Assembly: GCF_003688415.1 (NCBI RefSeq)
Contig: NZ_REFJ01000001.1
Span: forward strand, 478,645-542,644
Length of the DNA stretch: 64,000 bases
Origin: Umboniibacter marinipuniceus
GTDB lineage: Bacteria > Pseudomonadota > Gammaproteobacteria > Pseudomonadales > DSM-25080
Reading direction: 5' to 3'
Shown: one piece after another, positions 55,673-64,000 of the stretch
Layout of the letters: every line of letters starts with the position of its first letter
Numbering within the stretch: position 1 is the first letter of the stretch
Notes under the pieces: generated by a model
What the model was told of the DNA's origin: nothing
Database searches by the model: none
The model's input: the letters and a program-made list of their open reading frames with translations, nothing else
Position numbers and translations under genes: made by a program

Positions 55673-56548
55673 ATGAATCGGCAAAGTCTAATACGTAGCT
55701 TAATACTATTCACGCTGTCCTGTACCACGGTACCGTCATTCGCTAGTGGTCCAATTTCCGGTGACACCGCACCGGCGATTGAACCCGTTAGCAAGGTAAG
55801 CTTCGGAGACGTCCTAAGTTTGGACGTAACGCACCAGCCTACTCTGTTTCGTTATGGCGAAGCCCCTTCACAATTTGTTGAGTTGTGGCAGCCAGAAGGG
55901 ATCGTTCGCCCCCCAGTGGTGGTATTTATTCATGGTGGCTGTTGGTTAGCGGAGTATGATCTATCGCATGCCAACGCAATGGCGAGTGCATTCGTTGATC
56001 AGGGCTTTGCGGTTTGGAGTATTGAGTATCGACGAGTTGGAGAACCCGGCGGAGGATGGCCGAATTCGCTCTCAGACGTAGAAGCAGCCATCACTGCTAT
56101 GGAAGATTTTGGTGAGCAGCTTAACCTCGATAGAGCAGTCCTTAGTGGGCATTCCGCTGGGGGACATTTAGCCCTGCTAATAAGTGCCAAGGCCAATTAT
56201 TCGCATCGCTTCAAACAGGTGTTTGGCTTAGCGCCAATTAGTCGTCTGGCTGATTACTCCATGGGCACAAATAGCTGCCAGCGGGCTACCTCACTATTTA
56301 TGGGCGGGCTGCCTACTGATGATGCTGCGGACTATCGTGCCGCAGATCCATCGCAACGGGAGCTGAGCGCCAACCTAACGCTTATTCTTGGCGCCGATGA
56401 CGCTATTGTTGAGTCAAGCTATTCACTGCTTGAGTCTGTGCCGTCAACGTCGATTCCAAACGCCGGTCACTTCGATGTGCTTCATCCTCAAACGCAAACC
56501 TTTCGCAGCTTCTTAGCACAGGTTAAGGAGCAGTTAAATGATCAGTAA
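55673..56548 (+). CDS. Exported alpha/beta hydrolase, possible kynurenine formamidase
   Basis: An alpha/beta hydrolase with a signal peptide (about 1-25, SFAS). It carries HGGCW (about 86-90), the oxyanion HGG-x-W motif of arylformamidases such as AFMID, and GHSAGGH with the nucleophile Ser near 162. The Asp is in LGADDAIVES and the His in NAGHFDVLH. Its end overlaps the kynureninase gene by 11 bases, which fits kynurenine formamidase acting just before kynureninase. The export signal is odd for that job, because N-formylkynurenine is made in the cytosol. Confidence 0.72.
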   Translation: MNRQSLIRSLILFTLSCTTVPSFASGPISGDTAPAIEPVSKVSFGDVLSLDVTHQPTLFRYGEAPSQFVELWQPEGIVRPPVVVFIHGGCWLAEYDLSHANAMASAFVDQGFAVWSIEYRRVGEPGGGWPNSLSDVEAAITAMEDFGEQLNLDRAVLSGHSAGGHLALLISAKANYSHRFKQVFGLAPISRLADYSMGTNSCQRATSLFMGGLPTDDAADYRAADPSQRELSANLTLILGADDAIVESSYSLLESVPSTSIPNAGHFDVLHPQTQTFRSFLAQVKEQLNDQ

Positions 56549-57773
56549 TGACGAACTAGCTCGCCTCGACCAGCAGGATCCATTGCGCCAGTATCGCAGC
56601 GAGTTCCTGCTTGCAAAAGACAGCTGTTACTTAGATGGTAATTCCTTGGGCCCGGTCTCGCAACGCGTAGTCCAGAAGCTTCAGGACGTTGTGACGGCGC
56701 AATGGCAACCCGATTTGATAGCCAGTTGGAACAAGCATGGCTGGATTGATTTACCCTTGAGGATTGGCGATCAATTGGCGGCAATATTAGGCGCAGAGAG
56801 CGGCCAGATTGCCTGCTGTGACAGTACCTCTATTAATCTGTTTAAAGCAATTTCTGCGGCGCTAAGTTTGTCTTCTGGAAAGTCGAAGGTACTCACCACC
56901 ACAGACAATTTCCCTACTGATCGATATATGATCGAGGGGTTAAGCAAACTAATGGACGAGCGCTGCGAGTTGGTGAGTGTGGATGAAGATGACATTCTCA
57001 ACAGCTTGAGCGATGACGTAGCGGTACTCGTACTCACTCAGGTCAACTTTCGCACCGGCCAGCTACTAGATATGAAGGCTATTACGCAAGCGGCTCAGGA
57101 ATACGGTATTCGAGTGGTCTGGGACTTGGCGCACTCAGCAGGTATTGTTCCGATAGCGCTGGATGATTGCAATGTGGATTTTGCCGTTGGCTGTAGTTAC
57201 AAATTTCTCAATGGCGGCCCAGGCGCCCCAGCCTTTATCTATGCCGCCAAGCGTCACCTCGAGAGTCTAGAACAACCGCTATCAGGTTGGCTTGGTCATC
57301 GCAGACCCTTTGATTTTTCACCAAACTACGACGCTAGCTCAGGTATCGCTCAATTTCTCTGCGGGACGCCGTCGGTGATCTCAATGTCGGCCGTTGAGGC
57401 AGCGCTAACGCTGTATGAAGAGATTAGTGTGGAACAGCTTCGTGAAAAGTCACTAAGCTTGATGGAGGTGTTCTTGGCACAGTTCCATCAGAGCGGGGCG
57501 GCGGAAAAACTAACCCTGGTGGGCCCTAGAGATCTTACTCAGCGGGGCAGTCAATTGGCGTTTGAGTATGAGCATGCCTACGGATTGTGCCAGGCGCTGA
57601 TAAAACGCGGCGTAGTGGGGGATTTTAGGGCGCCAAATATTTTGCGGTTCGGCTTCTCACCACTGTATTTGAGCTTTCAGGATATCGGCTTTGCGGTAGA
57701 CCAGCTGGTGGAAAGTTTGCGTGCAGGCGAAGCGACACAGGCTATAAATAACCAGCGATCAGTGGTGACTTGA
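56538..57773 (+). CDS. kynU: Kynureninase
   Basis: A PLP enzyme of the aminotransferase class V fold (411 aa) with LDGNSLGP near 33, LTQVNFRTG, WDLAHSAG and the Schiff-base lysine in GCSYKFLNGGPGAP near 228, as in KynU. It cleaves kynurenine to anthranilate and alanine, or 3-hydroxykynurenine likewise. AAGGAG precedes the ATG within the hydrolase gene. No tryptophan dioxygenase gene lies alongside. Confidence 0.93.
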   Translation: MISNDELARLDQQDPLRQYRSEFLLAKDSCYLDGNSLGPVSQRVVQKLQDVVTAQWQPDLIASWNKHGWIDLPLRIGDQLAAILGAESGQIACCDSTSINLFKAISAALSLSSGKSKVLTTTDNFPTDRYMIEGLSKLMDERCELVSVDEDDILNSLSDDVAVLVLTQVNFRTGQLLDMKAITQAAQEYGIRVVWDLAHSAGIVPIALDDCNVDFAVGCSYKFLNGGPGAPAFIYAAKRHLESLEQPLSGWLGHRRPFDFSPNYDASSGIAQFLCGTPSVISMSAVEAALTLYEEISVEQLREKSLSLMEVFLAQFHQSGAAEKLTLVGPRDLTQRGSQLAFEYEHAYGLCQALIKRGVVGDFRAPNILRFGFSPLYLSFQDIGFAVDQLVESLRAGEATQAINNQRSVVT

Positions 57774-57831
57774 TCGAATTTATGGAATGTAGCGTACAAG
57801 TGACGTTGTACACTTTTCAAAGGTTTAGCAT

Positions 57832-58452
57832 ATGTCTGTGTTAGCGCTCTTTCCAATTCCCGGGCAAGTCACCTTACCCAACAGCCTTTACCCGTTACAC
57901 GTGTTTGAGCCGCGCTATCGAAAAATGATTATCGATTGCGTAGAGAATAATGTTCCAGTGGCCGTTAGCCACACCAAGCGCGCGCTACGAAGTTCTCGCA
58001 TCCCAGTAGGTCCAAAGGCTAATCAAAGTACCTTCGAGCCGTGTAACGTATTCTCAGGTGGGCAGGTACAAATATTACAAACCTTCGATGACGGTAGAAT
58101 GATGGTGGTTGTAGACTGTTCCAAGCGTTATCGGCTCATTAATGTGCAGCAGGAAATACCTTACCGATTAGTCCACTGTGAGGAACTAGAGGACGACCCC
58201 TTCGATGAATCGGAAGCAGAACGACTCAAGGCGCGACTTGTGGCAAGGCTTAGTGAACGCTTTGGCGATGAGCTTCACCTTCGCGAAGTATTAAATACAA
58301 CTGAGTGGCAGGCAAAGAGTGCCAGTGATGCGAGTTTCGATCTATTTCAATTCTTCCAGTTGGAGCCGGATTATCTGCAGCTTGCACTCGAGTTACCTTC
58401 ACCGATTCAACGCTTGGCACTGCTCGATGATATTTTGGACCGCATATCCTAG
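57832..58452 (+). CDS. LON-peptidase substrate-binding (LAN) domain protein
   Basis: A 206-residue protein made of the N-terminal domain of Lon proteases, without ATPase or protease parts. LFPIPGQVTLPNSLYPLHVFEPRYRKMI (about 5-32) is the family signature. Such proteins may bind substrates or partners for proteolysis; the exact role is unknown. AAAGGTTT precedes the ATG. Convergent with the S9 peptidase gene. Confidence 0.92.
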   Translation: MSVLALFPIPGQVTLPNSLYPLHVFEPRYRKMIIDCVENNVPVAVSHTKRALRSSRIPVGPKANQSTFEPCNVFSGGQVQILQTFDDGRMMVVVDCSKRYRLINVQQEIPYRLVHCEELEDDPFDESEAERLKARLVARLSERFGDELHLREVLNTTEWQAKSASDASFDLFQFFQLEPDYLQLALELPSPIQRLALLDDILDRIS

Positions 58453-58510
58453 CTTCTAACAAGAGACTCGCTGGCGTCTAACCAAGCCGCTGTAGGTGGT
58501 TATCTGGATG

Positions 58511-58545
58511 CTTCTAGCCTCGAGAGTGGTTATCGAGGCTAGAAG
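58511..58545. terminator. Bidirectional hairpin between LON-domain and S9 peptidase genes
   Basis: Perfect 13-bp arms CTTCTAGCCTCGA (58511-58523) and TCGAGGCTAGAAG (58533-58545) with a 9-base loop. No strong T run. Confidence 0.75.
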
Positions 58546-58577
58546 GATAGGGCGATTCGATGCCTCTACACCGGCGA

Positions 58578-60482
58578 TTACAAATACTCGTTAAGGAAGC
58601 TCAAATAAGCTTCTGAGGCCGTAATTCTATTCGCTTTCTTTCGGAAGCCATGACCTTCATCGGGAAACAACACATACTCAACTGGTATTCCATTGGCGCG
58701 GATAGCGGCCACCATTTCATCGCTTTCAATCTGCAGCACGCGGGGGTCATTAGCACCCTGAACCACTAATACCGGGCGAGAGATCTGGTCGGCATGGAAG
58801 AGTGGCGAAATCCGACGAAGGCGTTCGATGTCGGTAGCGGGATCACCCATCTCTGCATAGAGGTACGATTTAAAGCTCTCCCACCAAGGTGGGATACTGG
58901 TTAGCGTCCGCTCCCAGTTGGTGACACCAAAGATGTTAATGCCAACGGCAAATTCGTCCGTAAATGCCATGCCAGCCATGGTCATATAACCGCCATAGCT
59001 GCCACCCATGATGCCAATGCGGTCATGATCAATCCAGTTCAATGTCTGAAGGTGTTTCTTTCCGAAGACAATATCCTGTAAATCATCCTCACCGTGACGA
59101 AGATCATCGAGGTGGTAGAAGGTTTTACCATAACCCGATGAGCCTCGGTTATTAACTGAGAACACCGCGTAGCCGTGATTGACCAGGTGCTGAATCATTG
59201 GATTATAGCCAACACGACTCTGACCACCCGGGCCGCCGTGAACCCAGATTACCGCAGGTACACGATTATTCGGGGAGGCATTAACGGGTTTATACAATAA
59301 ACCGGGGATCGCCAGACCATCGAAACTATTGAAGCGGACCACTTCACTAGCAACCAAATTTTCAGAGGCAATTTCAGGGTTGAGGTTGGCGCTTAGGGCA
59401 ACCGGCGATTCGGACTCTGCGCTATAGACATAAAGGTTGGCTGGTGAGGTGTCAGAGGCCACGTAAAAGGTCATATGCTGACCATCGGCAGAAGCCTGGA
59501 ATCCAGATAGGTTGCCGTCCGGTAGGTTAGGGATGTCTACCCGAGCATCGTCTTCGAGATCACGAATTTCAACTCGAGTAACCGCATCTTCGTTAATGGC
59601 TGCTACGCGATAGCGACCATCGCCGGTGAAGCGAATAGTTGTCACATCCCAATCTGCCGTGTAGTAAACATGATGCGAGAGTGATGGAATATCAAAGCGC
59701 CAAGCCTGAACAAATTCGCCATGCTGGTTAGTTGAATAGTAAAGACTTTGGCTATCTGGGCCGAAGTTGAAGACACTGTAATTCACTTCACCTTCGTGTT
59801 CGCTTATCTTTCTTGCGCGGCTCTCCTCCTCAGACACTTCGATGAGATAAAGCGCGCTATCCGTATTGCCAAGCGTTTCTACTACCGCGACAAATTGACC
59901 GTCTGGACTGACCGCTTCAAGGCTTAGCGATTCGTTATTTTGAAAGATGAGTTCGCGCTGATAGCCACTTAAAGACACCTTATAGAGGTCGAAGGAGCTA
60001 GGGTCTCGCTCATTGGTGGCAACGTATAGGAACGCTTTGTCATCCGACCACCCCATAAAGCTGGCTTTGAGATTTTCACCCGGTGTTAGGTCGGTAACGC
60101 TGCCATCTTCAGCTAGCACAAAGAGATGATTGAGTTCATTACCGCCATTATCCGCGCTGTAGAGAATTCGATCATCTTCGGGAAACCAAGAAATTCCCAT
60201 GATGGCGTCAGTAGAAGAAAAGCTCAGCTGAGTAGCCGGCGTGCCATCTAAAGGTTGGCGATAAACGTTAAAGACGCCTGAAGCATCGGACGTGGTGAGC
60301 ACAGCATCCGCCGAGGCGTTAATAGAAGCGCCAAATTGACTGGTGGTTTGATAGAACTCTTCTGCACTATAGGTTGCAAAGTCTACGGTTGGCTGCGGTG
60401 GTTCCTCTGAGCTAGAGCAGCCTCCTAATATAAGACTGCTAAGTAATCCCACGCTAAGAAAAGTAGCTCGATAGGTGCTCAT
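58578..60482 (-). CDS. S9 prolyl-oligopeptidase-family lipoprotein
   Basis: A 634-residue serine peptidase. Lipobox LILGGC, beta-propeller domain (about 40-370), then an alpha/beta-hydrolase domain with GGSYGGYM (nucleophile Ser), Asp in GANDPRV and His in DEGHGF. It likely degrades periplasmic or extracellular oligopeptides. The ATG at 60482 has GGGAGA at proper spacing and gives the lipoprotein signal; the longer frame from 60551 would hide it. Confidence 0.92.
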   Translation of the reverse strand: MSTYRATFLSVGLLSSLILGGCSSSEEPPQPTVDFATYSAEEFYQTTSQFGASINASADAVLTTSDASGVFNVYRQPLDGTPATQLSFSSTDAIMGISWFPEDDRILYSADNGGNELNHLFVLAEDGSVTDLTPGENLKASFMGWSDDKAFLYVATNERDPSSFDLYKVSLSGYQRELIFQNNESLSLEAVSPDGQFVAVVETLGNTDSALYLIEVSEEESRARKISEHEGEVNYSVFNFGPDSQSLYYSTNQHGEFVQAWRFDIPSLSHHVYYTADWDVTTIRFTGDGRYRVAAINEDAVTRVEIRDLEDDARVDIPNLPDGNLSGFQASADGQHMTFYVASDTSPANLYVYSAESESPVALSANLNPEIASENLVASEVVRFNSFDGLAIPGLLYKPVNASPNNRVPAVIWVHGGPGGQSRVGYNPMIQHLVNHGYAVFSVNNRGSSGYGKTFYHLDDLRHGEDDLQDIVFGKKHLQTLNWIDHDRIGIMGGSYGGYMTMAGMAFTDEFAVGINIFGVTNWERTLTSIPPWWESFKSYLYAEMGDPATDIERLRRISPLFHADQISRPVLVVQGANDPRVLQIESDEMVAAIRANGIPVEYVLFPDEGHGFRKKANRITASEAYLSFLNEYL

Positions 60483-60587
60483 ATGATCTCCCTGTCTGAA
60501 TGAACCTAGAGCTAGGAGTATAGAGTGAGAAACAGGGATATGTGAAACCAATTGATTGATCAGCGTGAAGCCGTTGCGTTACCAATC

Positions 60588-61055
60588 TCAGTGGTGGAGT
60601 TTACGCAGTGAATTAGCAAGTTGCTCTGCAGTAATATCCACAGTAAAGGCCGCCTTCGCTTGAGCGAATCGATCTTCTAAGAGATCAATCGTTGCCATGA
60701 AATTCGCTTCGCACTGAGCCGTGTCAGAGGTTGTTTTCGACGGATCGACTAACCCCCAATGGACCTTTTCGGCGGGCCCAAGAATCAGGGGGCACGCTTC
60801 GTTAGCGGCGCTATCGCAGACCGTGATGATAATATCAGGCTGCCAGTCCCCTAGTGCATCCCACGACTCACTGTGGAGGTCTTTGGTCTCATAGCCGCGT
60901 TGCGCCAAGTACTGCAAAGACAGCGGGTGAACTTTGCCTTCAGCCGCGCTACCGGCCGAACGTACTTGAACATCGGGAGCGAGTAATTTCGCAGCGATGG
61001 CCTCCGCCAAGATACTGCGGCAGCGGTTATGGGTGCAGACAATTAACAGTTTCAT
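60588..61055 (-). CDS. ArsC-like low-molecular-weight phosphatase/arsenate reductase
   Basis: A 155-residue protein of the LMW-PTP fold with CTHNRCRS (Cys-x5-Arg) at about 7-14, an Asp loop at about 103-107 (VDPSK) and further Cys residues (about 81 and 88). It could reduce arsenate with thioredoxin or glutaredoxin, or be a tyrosine phosphatase. No arsenite pump or ArsR gene is adjacent. The start is 61055 (or 61058). It lies 8-11 bases after the small lipoprotein gene and is probably cotranscribed. Confidence 0.85.
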   Translation of the reverse strand: MKLLIVCTHNRCRSILAEAIAAKLLAPDVQVRSAGSAAEGKVHPLSLQYLAQRGYETKDLHSESWDALGDWQPDIIITVCDSAANEACPLILGPAEKVHWGLVDPSKTTSDTAQCEANFMATIDLLEDRFAQAKAAFTVDITAEQLANSLRKLHH

Positions 61056-61065
61056 CATTCGGTTT

Positions 61066-61365
61066 TTACTCGCCGCGCTGGGCGGCAACGGCATAGTTAC
61101 TCGCTCGCTGTGCTTTGTCTACACAGCTATCGAAGCGTTCGATGGTTTGTTGAAATTTCGCGGCCGTTAGCAGCGACGCTGCCTTTGAGTAGCTCACGCT
61201 ACCTGCAAAGCCCTCGGTCTCGGCGATGTTCAGCGCATTCCAGGCGGCATCCACACTATTTGCACAAGCGGTACGACCATCAACCTTGCCTGCGCAACCT
61301 GGAAGTAGTGTTAATCCGGCCAGGGCTGCAATCACCAAACCAGATTTTATGATGGTCTTATTCAT
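61066..61365 (-). CDS. Small lipoprotein, 99 aa
   Basis: Lipobox LLPGC places the lipid on Cys24, followed by a short helical part with two further Cys residues (Cys34 and Cys80) that could form a disulfide. I do not recognise a family. AGGAAAG precedes the ATG. It begins an operon with the ArsC-like gene. Confidence 0.75.
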   Translation of the reverse strand: MNKTIIKSGLVIAALAGLTLLPGCAGKVDGRTACANSVDAAWNALNIAETEGFAGSVSYSKAASLLTAAKFQQTIERFDSCVDKAQRASNYAVAAQRGE

Positions 61366-61447
61366 AGCGTTAACTTTCCTATAAATTATTGTTTATCGTT
61401 TAATCTTATCAGGCTATGGCGGCAGTACCAAGGCGCAGCATCTCATA

Positions 61448-62116
61448 TTATCCAGTCAGTTCAGCAAGACTAAGAGCAATCAATAGCTGAGCACTATAGT
61501 AGGTTGACATCACTTGATATTGCGCACTCGGCCATGGCCGCACAAAACGATTAGCCGCAAGTAGTGAGTCCGAGATTGAAAACAGGATCACACCCACTAG
61601 CAAGATCAGGCTTCCGCCGTTTAGCCACTGAAGTAGCGTCACGAATAATAGCGCAGCGATGACCACTGCGTAGAGTGCTACCGGAACGCGCTCACGGGCT
61701 AGGTGCCTGTGCATTGGCGTATAGATGGCAACTAAGCCGCAGAGCGCAATGGCTGCTGCTATCCAGTGACCGCCGATAAAAGGAGCGCTGCCTCCGGGCA
61801 TGCCGATAGCGCAGATATAGGCTAAGTGTGCGATTAAAAAGCTCGCTAGTCCAAACCGGAACCACTTGGTCTGCAGCTGCAGGAAAATATCACCCGCGAG
61901 GGAGAAGATGAGTCCGGCAGTAATAAGGAGCGCGGCAGATTGAAATGGGCCGCTAAGCTGGTCAATAAAACTGGCGGCGAGTAGCGTAATGAGTAGGGTA
62001 GTCAAAGGCTTTAGCATCAGCCTTGCCACGGAGTCGCGTTTACAGACAGAGAGAAATGCGAGCGATGATACGACGATCATGCCAATCAGCAATGACTGCA
62101 GAGCGGTTAGATGCAT
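61448..62116 (-). CDS. YhhN-family membrane protein (lysoplasmalogenase-like)
   Basis: A 222-residue protein with about seven to eight hydrophobic segments, matching YhhN/TMEM86. FSLAGDIFLQL near 70 and FSISDSLLAANRFVR near 180 carry the conserved Asp and Arg/Asn residues. Human TMEM86B is a lysoplasmalogenase; in bacteria the role is uncertain. Divergent from the DUF4397 gene across 292 bases. Confidence 0.88.
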   Translation of the reverse strand: MHLTALQSLLIGMIVVSSLAFLSVCKRDSVARLMLKPLTTLLITLLAASFIDQLSGPFQSAALLITAGLIFSLAGDIFLQLQTKWFRFGLASFLIAHLAYICAIGMPGGSAPFIGGHWIAAAIALCGLVAIYTPMHRHLARERVPVALYAVVIAALLFVTLLQWLNGGSLILLVGVILFSISDSLLAANRFVRPWPSAQYQVMSTYYSAQLLIALSLAELTG

Positions 62117-62408
62117 ACTTACTTATACCCCTAGTAGTGACCAAAATTGTTTTTATAGTCACCAGAGAATACTGTGTTGGTAGCGTCTTTGCACTCTTCG
62201 CTTTCGATCTACTAGGAATAATGAGTTGAATTAGTCCATTAGGGCTAAGAATTATTGACGTAAAAACCGCTAAAATTGTGATCTAAGTGGTGTTTTTAAA
62301 GGTAATTGGCTAAGTAGATAACGAATATTCACGCTTTATTCACGTAGCGTTGACGCCCTCTTCACGGCGCTTCGTTAATAGTGCAATCCTCACTTATAGG
62401 GGGTTCTC

Positions 62409-63860
62409 ATGAAACAACAATTTACTTTTCCGAAAAAGCTATTAGCTACTGCGGTTATTGCTTCAATGGCAGTACTTAGCGGATGTAATGATGACGATGA
62501 CGACGTTACGGATGTCGAAGTTGAGCTGGGTTCTGGAAGCATTCGTGTCATTCACGCCTCTCCTGACGCACCAGCAGTAAATGTGCTCGTAGATGGCGAA
62601 GCAGCTATCAGTGAATTGGATTACGCGGAGAGCTCGGGTTTTGCTTCGCTATCCGTAGGCTTCTATGACTTGGCCGTGGAAGGCATTATCCCCGGTGGTA
62701 ACGCTGAGGTCATCACCGTAGATGAGTTTGCGATTGCCGAAGACGATATGACTACCGTTATAGCCGTGGGCGCAGTGGCTGATATCGAACCATTGGTTGT
62801 CGGCTCGTCAGAAACGATGCCAGAGGATGGGCAGGTAAGCTTGATGGTAACTCACGCTGCGCCGTTGGCGCCAGCAGTGGACATCTTCCTCACTGCTCCA
62901 ACTGATGACATTACCAATATGTCACCAAATTTTAACTTTGAGTTTAAAGAGTCTGTCGATGTCGGCGCGGTTGCTGCTGGCGAAGTTCGTATTCGCGCTG
63001 CCGTAAACGGTACTGTGGTATTTGATTCAGGCACCGTTGATCTGTCAGGTTTTGCGGGTCAGAAATTACAGGTAACCGCCATTGCGGCCGAAAATCAGGT
63101 AGAGTCAGACGCTTCCCCGGTGAAGTTGTTGGTCGCTAACGACACTGATGCGGTAGAGATTCGCGACGCCGCGACGACAGCCGGTGCACGCGTAGTACAT
63201 GCCTCTCCGGACGCGGCTTCTGCAGCTGGTGGCCCCGTTGAAGTATGGGCTACGTCTGCGGCGCTTGGCGACATGCCAGCGGAGTTGATCGCGAGCTTTG
63301 ATTATACCGATATCTTCCCAGTGGCTGGTAACTACGCTGGAGTTCCTGGCGGTGACTACGTATTCGATGTCTCACCTGATGGTGCTGGTGTAGGTGGCTC
63401 AGTCTTCACCTCGGGTTCTGTCACGCTTGAAGCGGGAATGGAATATAGTGTTGTTGCGACAGGTCGGGTGACTTCGTCGCCGGCTTTCACTTTACTACCT
63501 ACAGGCGATGCGAATCGTGCTATTGCCACACAGGCTAGTGTAAAGGTGGTTCATGGCGCTCCGGCAGCGGGCGATGTAGATGTTTATGTAACCGCAGCGG
63601 GCGAGTACTCAGTGGTTCAGGTTGAGAGCCAAGCAGCGGGGGATCCGTTACTTGATGAGTTCGCCTTTGGCAGTATTACTGATTACGTAGCCGTAGCACC
63701 GGGCGCTTATGATATCCGTGTAGTGGCGGGTGGAATGGTAGCCATCAACCTAGAAGGAGTTCAGCTTGATGGCGGTAGCGTCTCTACGGTGATTGCTCGC
63801 GGTCCAGCGGAGCCAGCTGGTACTCCAACTGACTTTGGTGTTATTGTTCTTAGTAACTAG
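62409..63860 (+). CDS. DUF4397 repeat lipoprotein
   Basis: An exported lipoprotein (lipobox VLSGC, Cys26; acidic DDDDD after it) with four DUF4397-like beta repeats: IRVIHASPDAPAVN (about 46), VSLMVTHAAPLAPAVD (about 144), ARVVHASPDAAS (about 260) and VKVVHGAPAAGDVD (about 382). Each is about 100-120 residues. The function is unknown; such proteins are surface or periplasmic. AGGGGG precedes the ATG. Divergent from yhhN. Confidence 0.9.
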   Translation: MKQQFTFPKKLLATAVIASMAVLSGCNDDDDDVTDVEVELGSGSIRVIHASPDAPAVNVLVDGEAAISELDYAESSGFASLSVGFYDLAVEGIIPGGNAEVITVDEFAIAEDDMTTVIAVGAVADIEPLVVGSSETMPEDGQVSLMVTHAAPLAPAVDIFLTAPTDDITNMSPNFNFEFKESVDVGAVAAGEVRIRAAVNGTVVFDSGTVDLSGFAGQKLQVTAIAAENQVESDASPVKLLVANDTDAVEIRDAATTAGARVVHASPDAASAAGGPVEVWATSAALGDMPAELIASFDYTDIFPVAGNYAGVPGGDYVFDVSPDGAGVGGSVFTSGSVTLEAGMEYSVVATGRVTSSPAFTLLPTGDANRAIATQASVKVVHGAPAAGDVDVYVTAAGEYSVVQVESQAAGDPLLDEFAFGSITDYVAVAPGAYDIRVVAGGMVAINLEGVQLDGGSVSTVIARGPAEPAGTPTDFGVIVLSN

Positions 63861-63894
63861 TAGAACGTTTTAACTCATCGTAAAACTGATAACA

Positions 63895-63920
63895 CGGCTG
63901 AGGCGTCTTCGTCTCAGCCG
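63895..63920 (+). terminator. Hairpin after the DUF4397 gene
   Basis: Perfect 8-bp stem CGGCTGAG with CTCAGCCG and a 10-base loop, followed by TTGTTGT. It ends 22 bases before the start of the response-regulator gene. Confidence 0.7.
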
Positions 63921-63942
63921 TTGTTGTAACGGTCGGAAAATT

Positions 63943-64000
63943 ATGTCGCAACGTAAACGATTGCTTGTTATCGAAGATCATCAGGACATTGCTGAGATGA
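63943..64000 (+). CDS. Response regulator, partial (5' end only)
   Basis: The window ends after 19 codons. MSQRKRLLVIEDHQDIAEM has the beta-1 strand and the acidic pair (Glu-Asp) of receiver domains, so it is a two-component response regulator. The ATG is near a GGTCGGAAAA leader. The output domain lies outside the window. Confidence 0.8.
   Translation, partial: MSQRKRLLVIEDHQDIAEM

Noticed and set aside
62255-62284. Promoter plus operator before the DUF4397 gene
   Set aside because: TTGACG has no acceptable -10 box at 16-18 bases, and TGTGATCTAA matches the operator at only 8 of 10 positions.

Overview
The window looks like a chromosomal segment of a free-living, probably marine, gammaproteobacterium (inference). 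The grounds are two TonB-dependent receptors with the plug style common in Gammaproteobacteria, many signal-peptide and lipobox proteins, two NhaC-type sodium/proton antiporters, a GPH-type symporter, and a dense set of acyl-CoA catabolism genes. I see no tRNA, rRNA, CRISPR array, phage module or recognisable insertion sequence. The last 58 bases hold the start of a response regulator gene.

Layout. Positions 1-700: a sigma70-like promoter whose predicted start coincides with a multi-helix RNA fold of about 125 nt, followed by an unrecognised 116-aa gene. 0.7-3.3 kb: sterol-desaturase-type hydroxylase and an NhaC antiporter with an 11-copy 9-bp repeat upstream of it. 3.5-16.2 kb: aminotransferase, FCD-type GntR regulator, TonB receptor, outer-membrane protein with a 7-bp repeat in front, agmatinase-type ureohydrolase, APC permease, exported amidohydrolase and an SGNH esterase with a PKD domain. 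Four promoters in this block carry five exact copies of the 10-bp palindrome TGTGATCACA, which points to one local regulon. 16.3-21.6 kb: MscS channel, S10 carboxypeptidase, small exported protein, SnoaL-like cyclase, alpha/beta hydrolase. 21.7-25.9 kb: compact sulfide-oxidation operon (persulfide dioxygenase-like enzyme, DUF442-SQR fusion, SulP transporter) behind an AT-rich inverted repeat. 26-33.3 kb: LysE exporter, M19 dipeptidase divergent from murQ, second NhaC, hemolysin III protein, DUF808 protein.

33.3-55.6 kb is dominated by fatty-acyl or related CoA-ester degradation: acyl-CoA ligase, three acyl-CoA dehydrogenases, MaoC hydratase, HSD17B4-like SDR, thiolase, 3-hydroxyacyl-CoA dehydrogenase, iron alcohol dehydrogenase and thioesterase, with an MmyB-type XRE regulator, a Crp/Fnr regulator, a GPH transporter and a second TonB receptor behind a perfect 14-bp palindrome. 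55.7-57.8 kb: an exported HGG-motif hydrolase overlapping a kynureninase gene. 57.8-64 kb: LON-domain protein, S9 peptidase lipoprotein, ArsC-like phosphatase with a small lipoprotein, YhhN protein, DUF4397 lipoprotein and the partial response regulator.

How it fits together. The 3.5-16 kb block reads as uptake and catabolism of a guanidino or amine compound: outer-membrane receptor, APC permease, ureohydrolase, omega-aminotransferase, amidohydrolase, local GntR repressor. The compound cannot be named from sequence. The 33-55 kb block supplies a full beta-oxidation set. Several intergenic short tandem repeats sit in leaders of membrane-protein genes and could vary expression.
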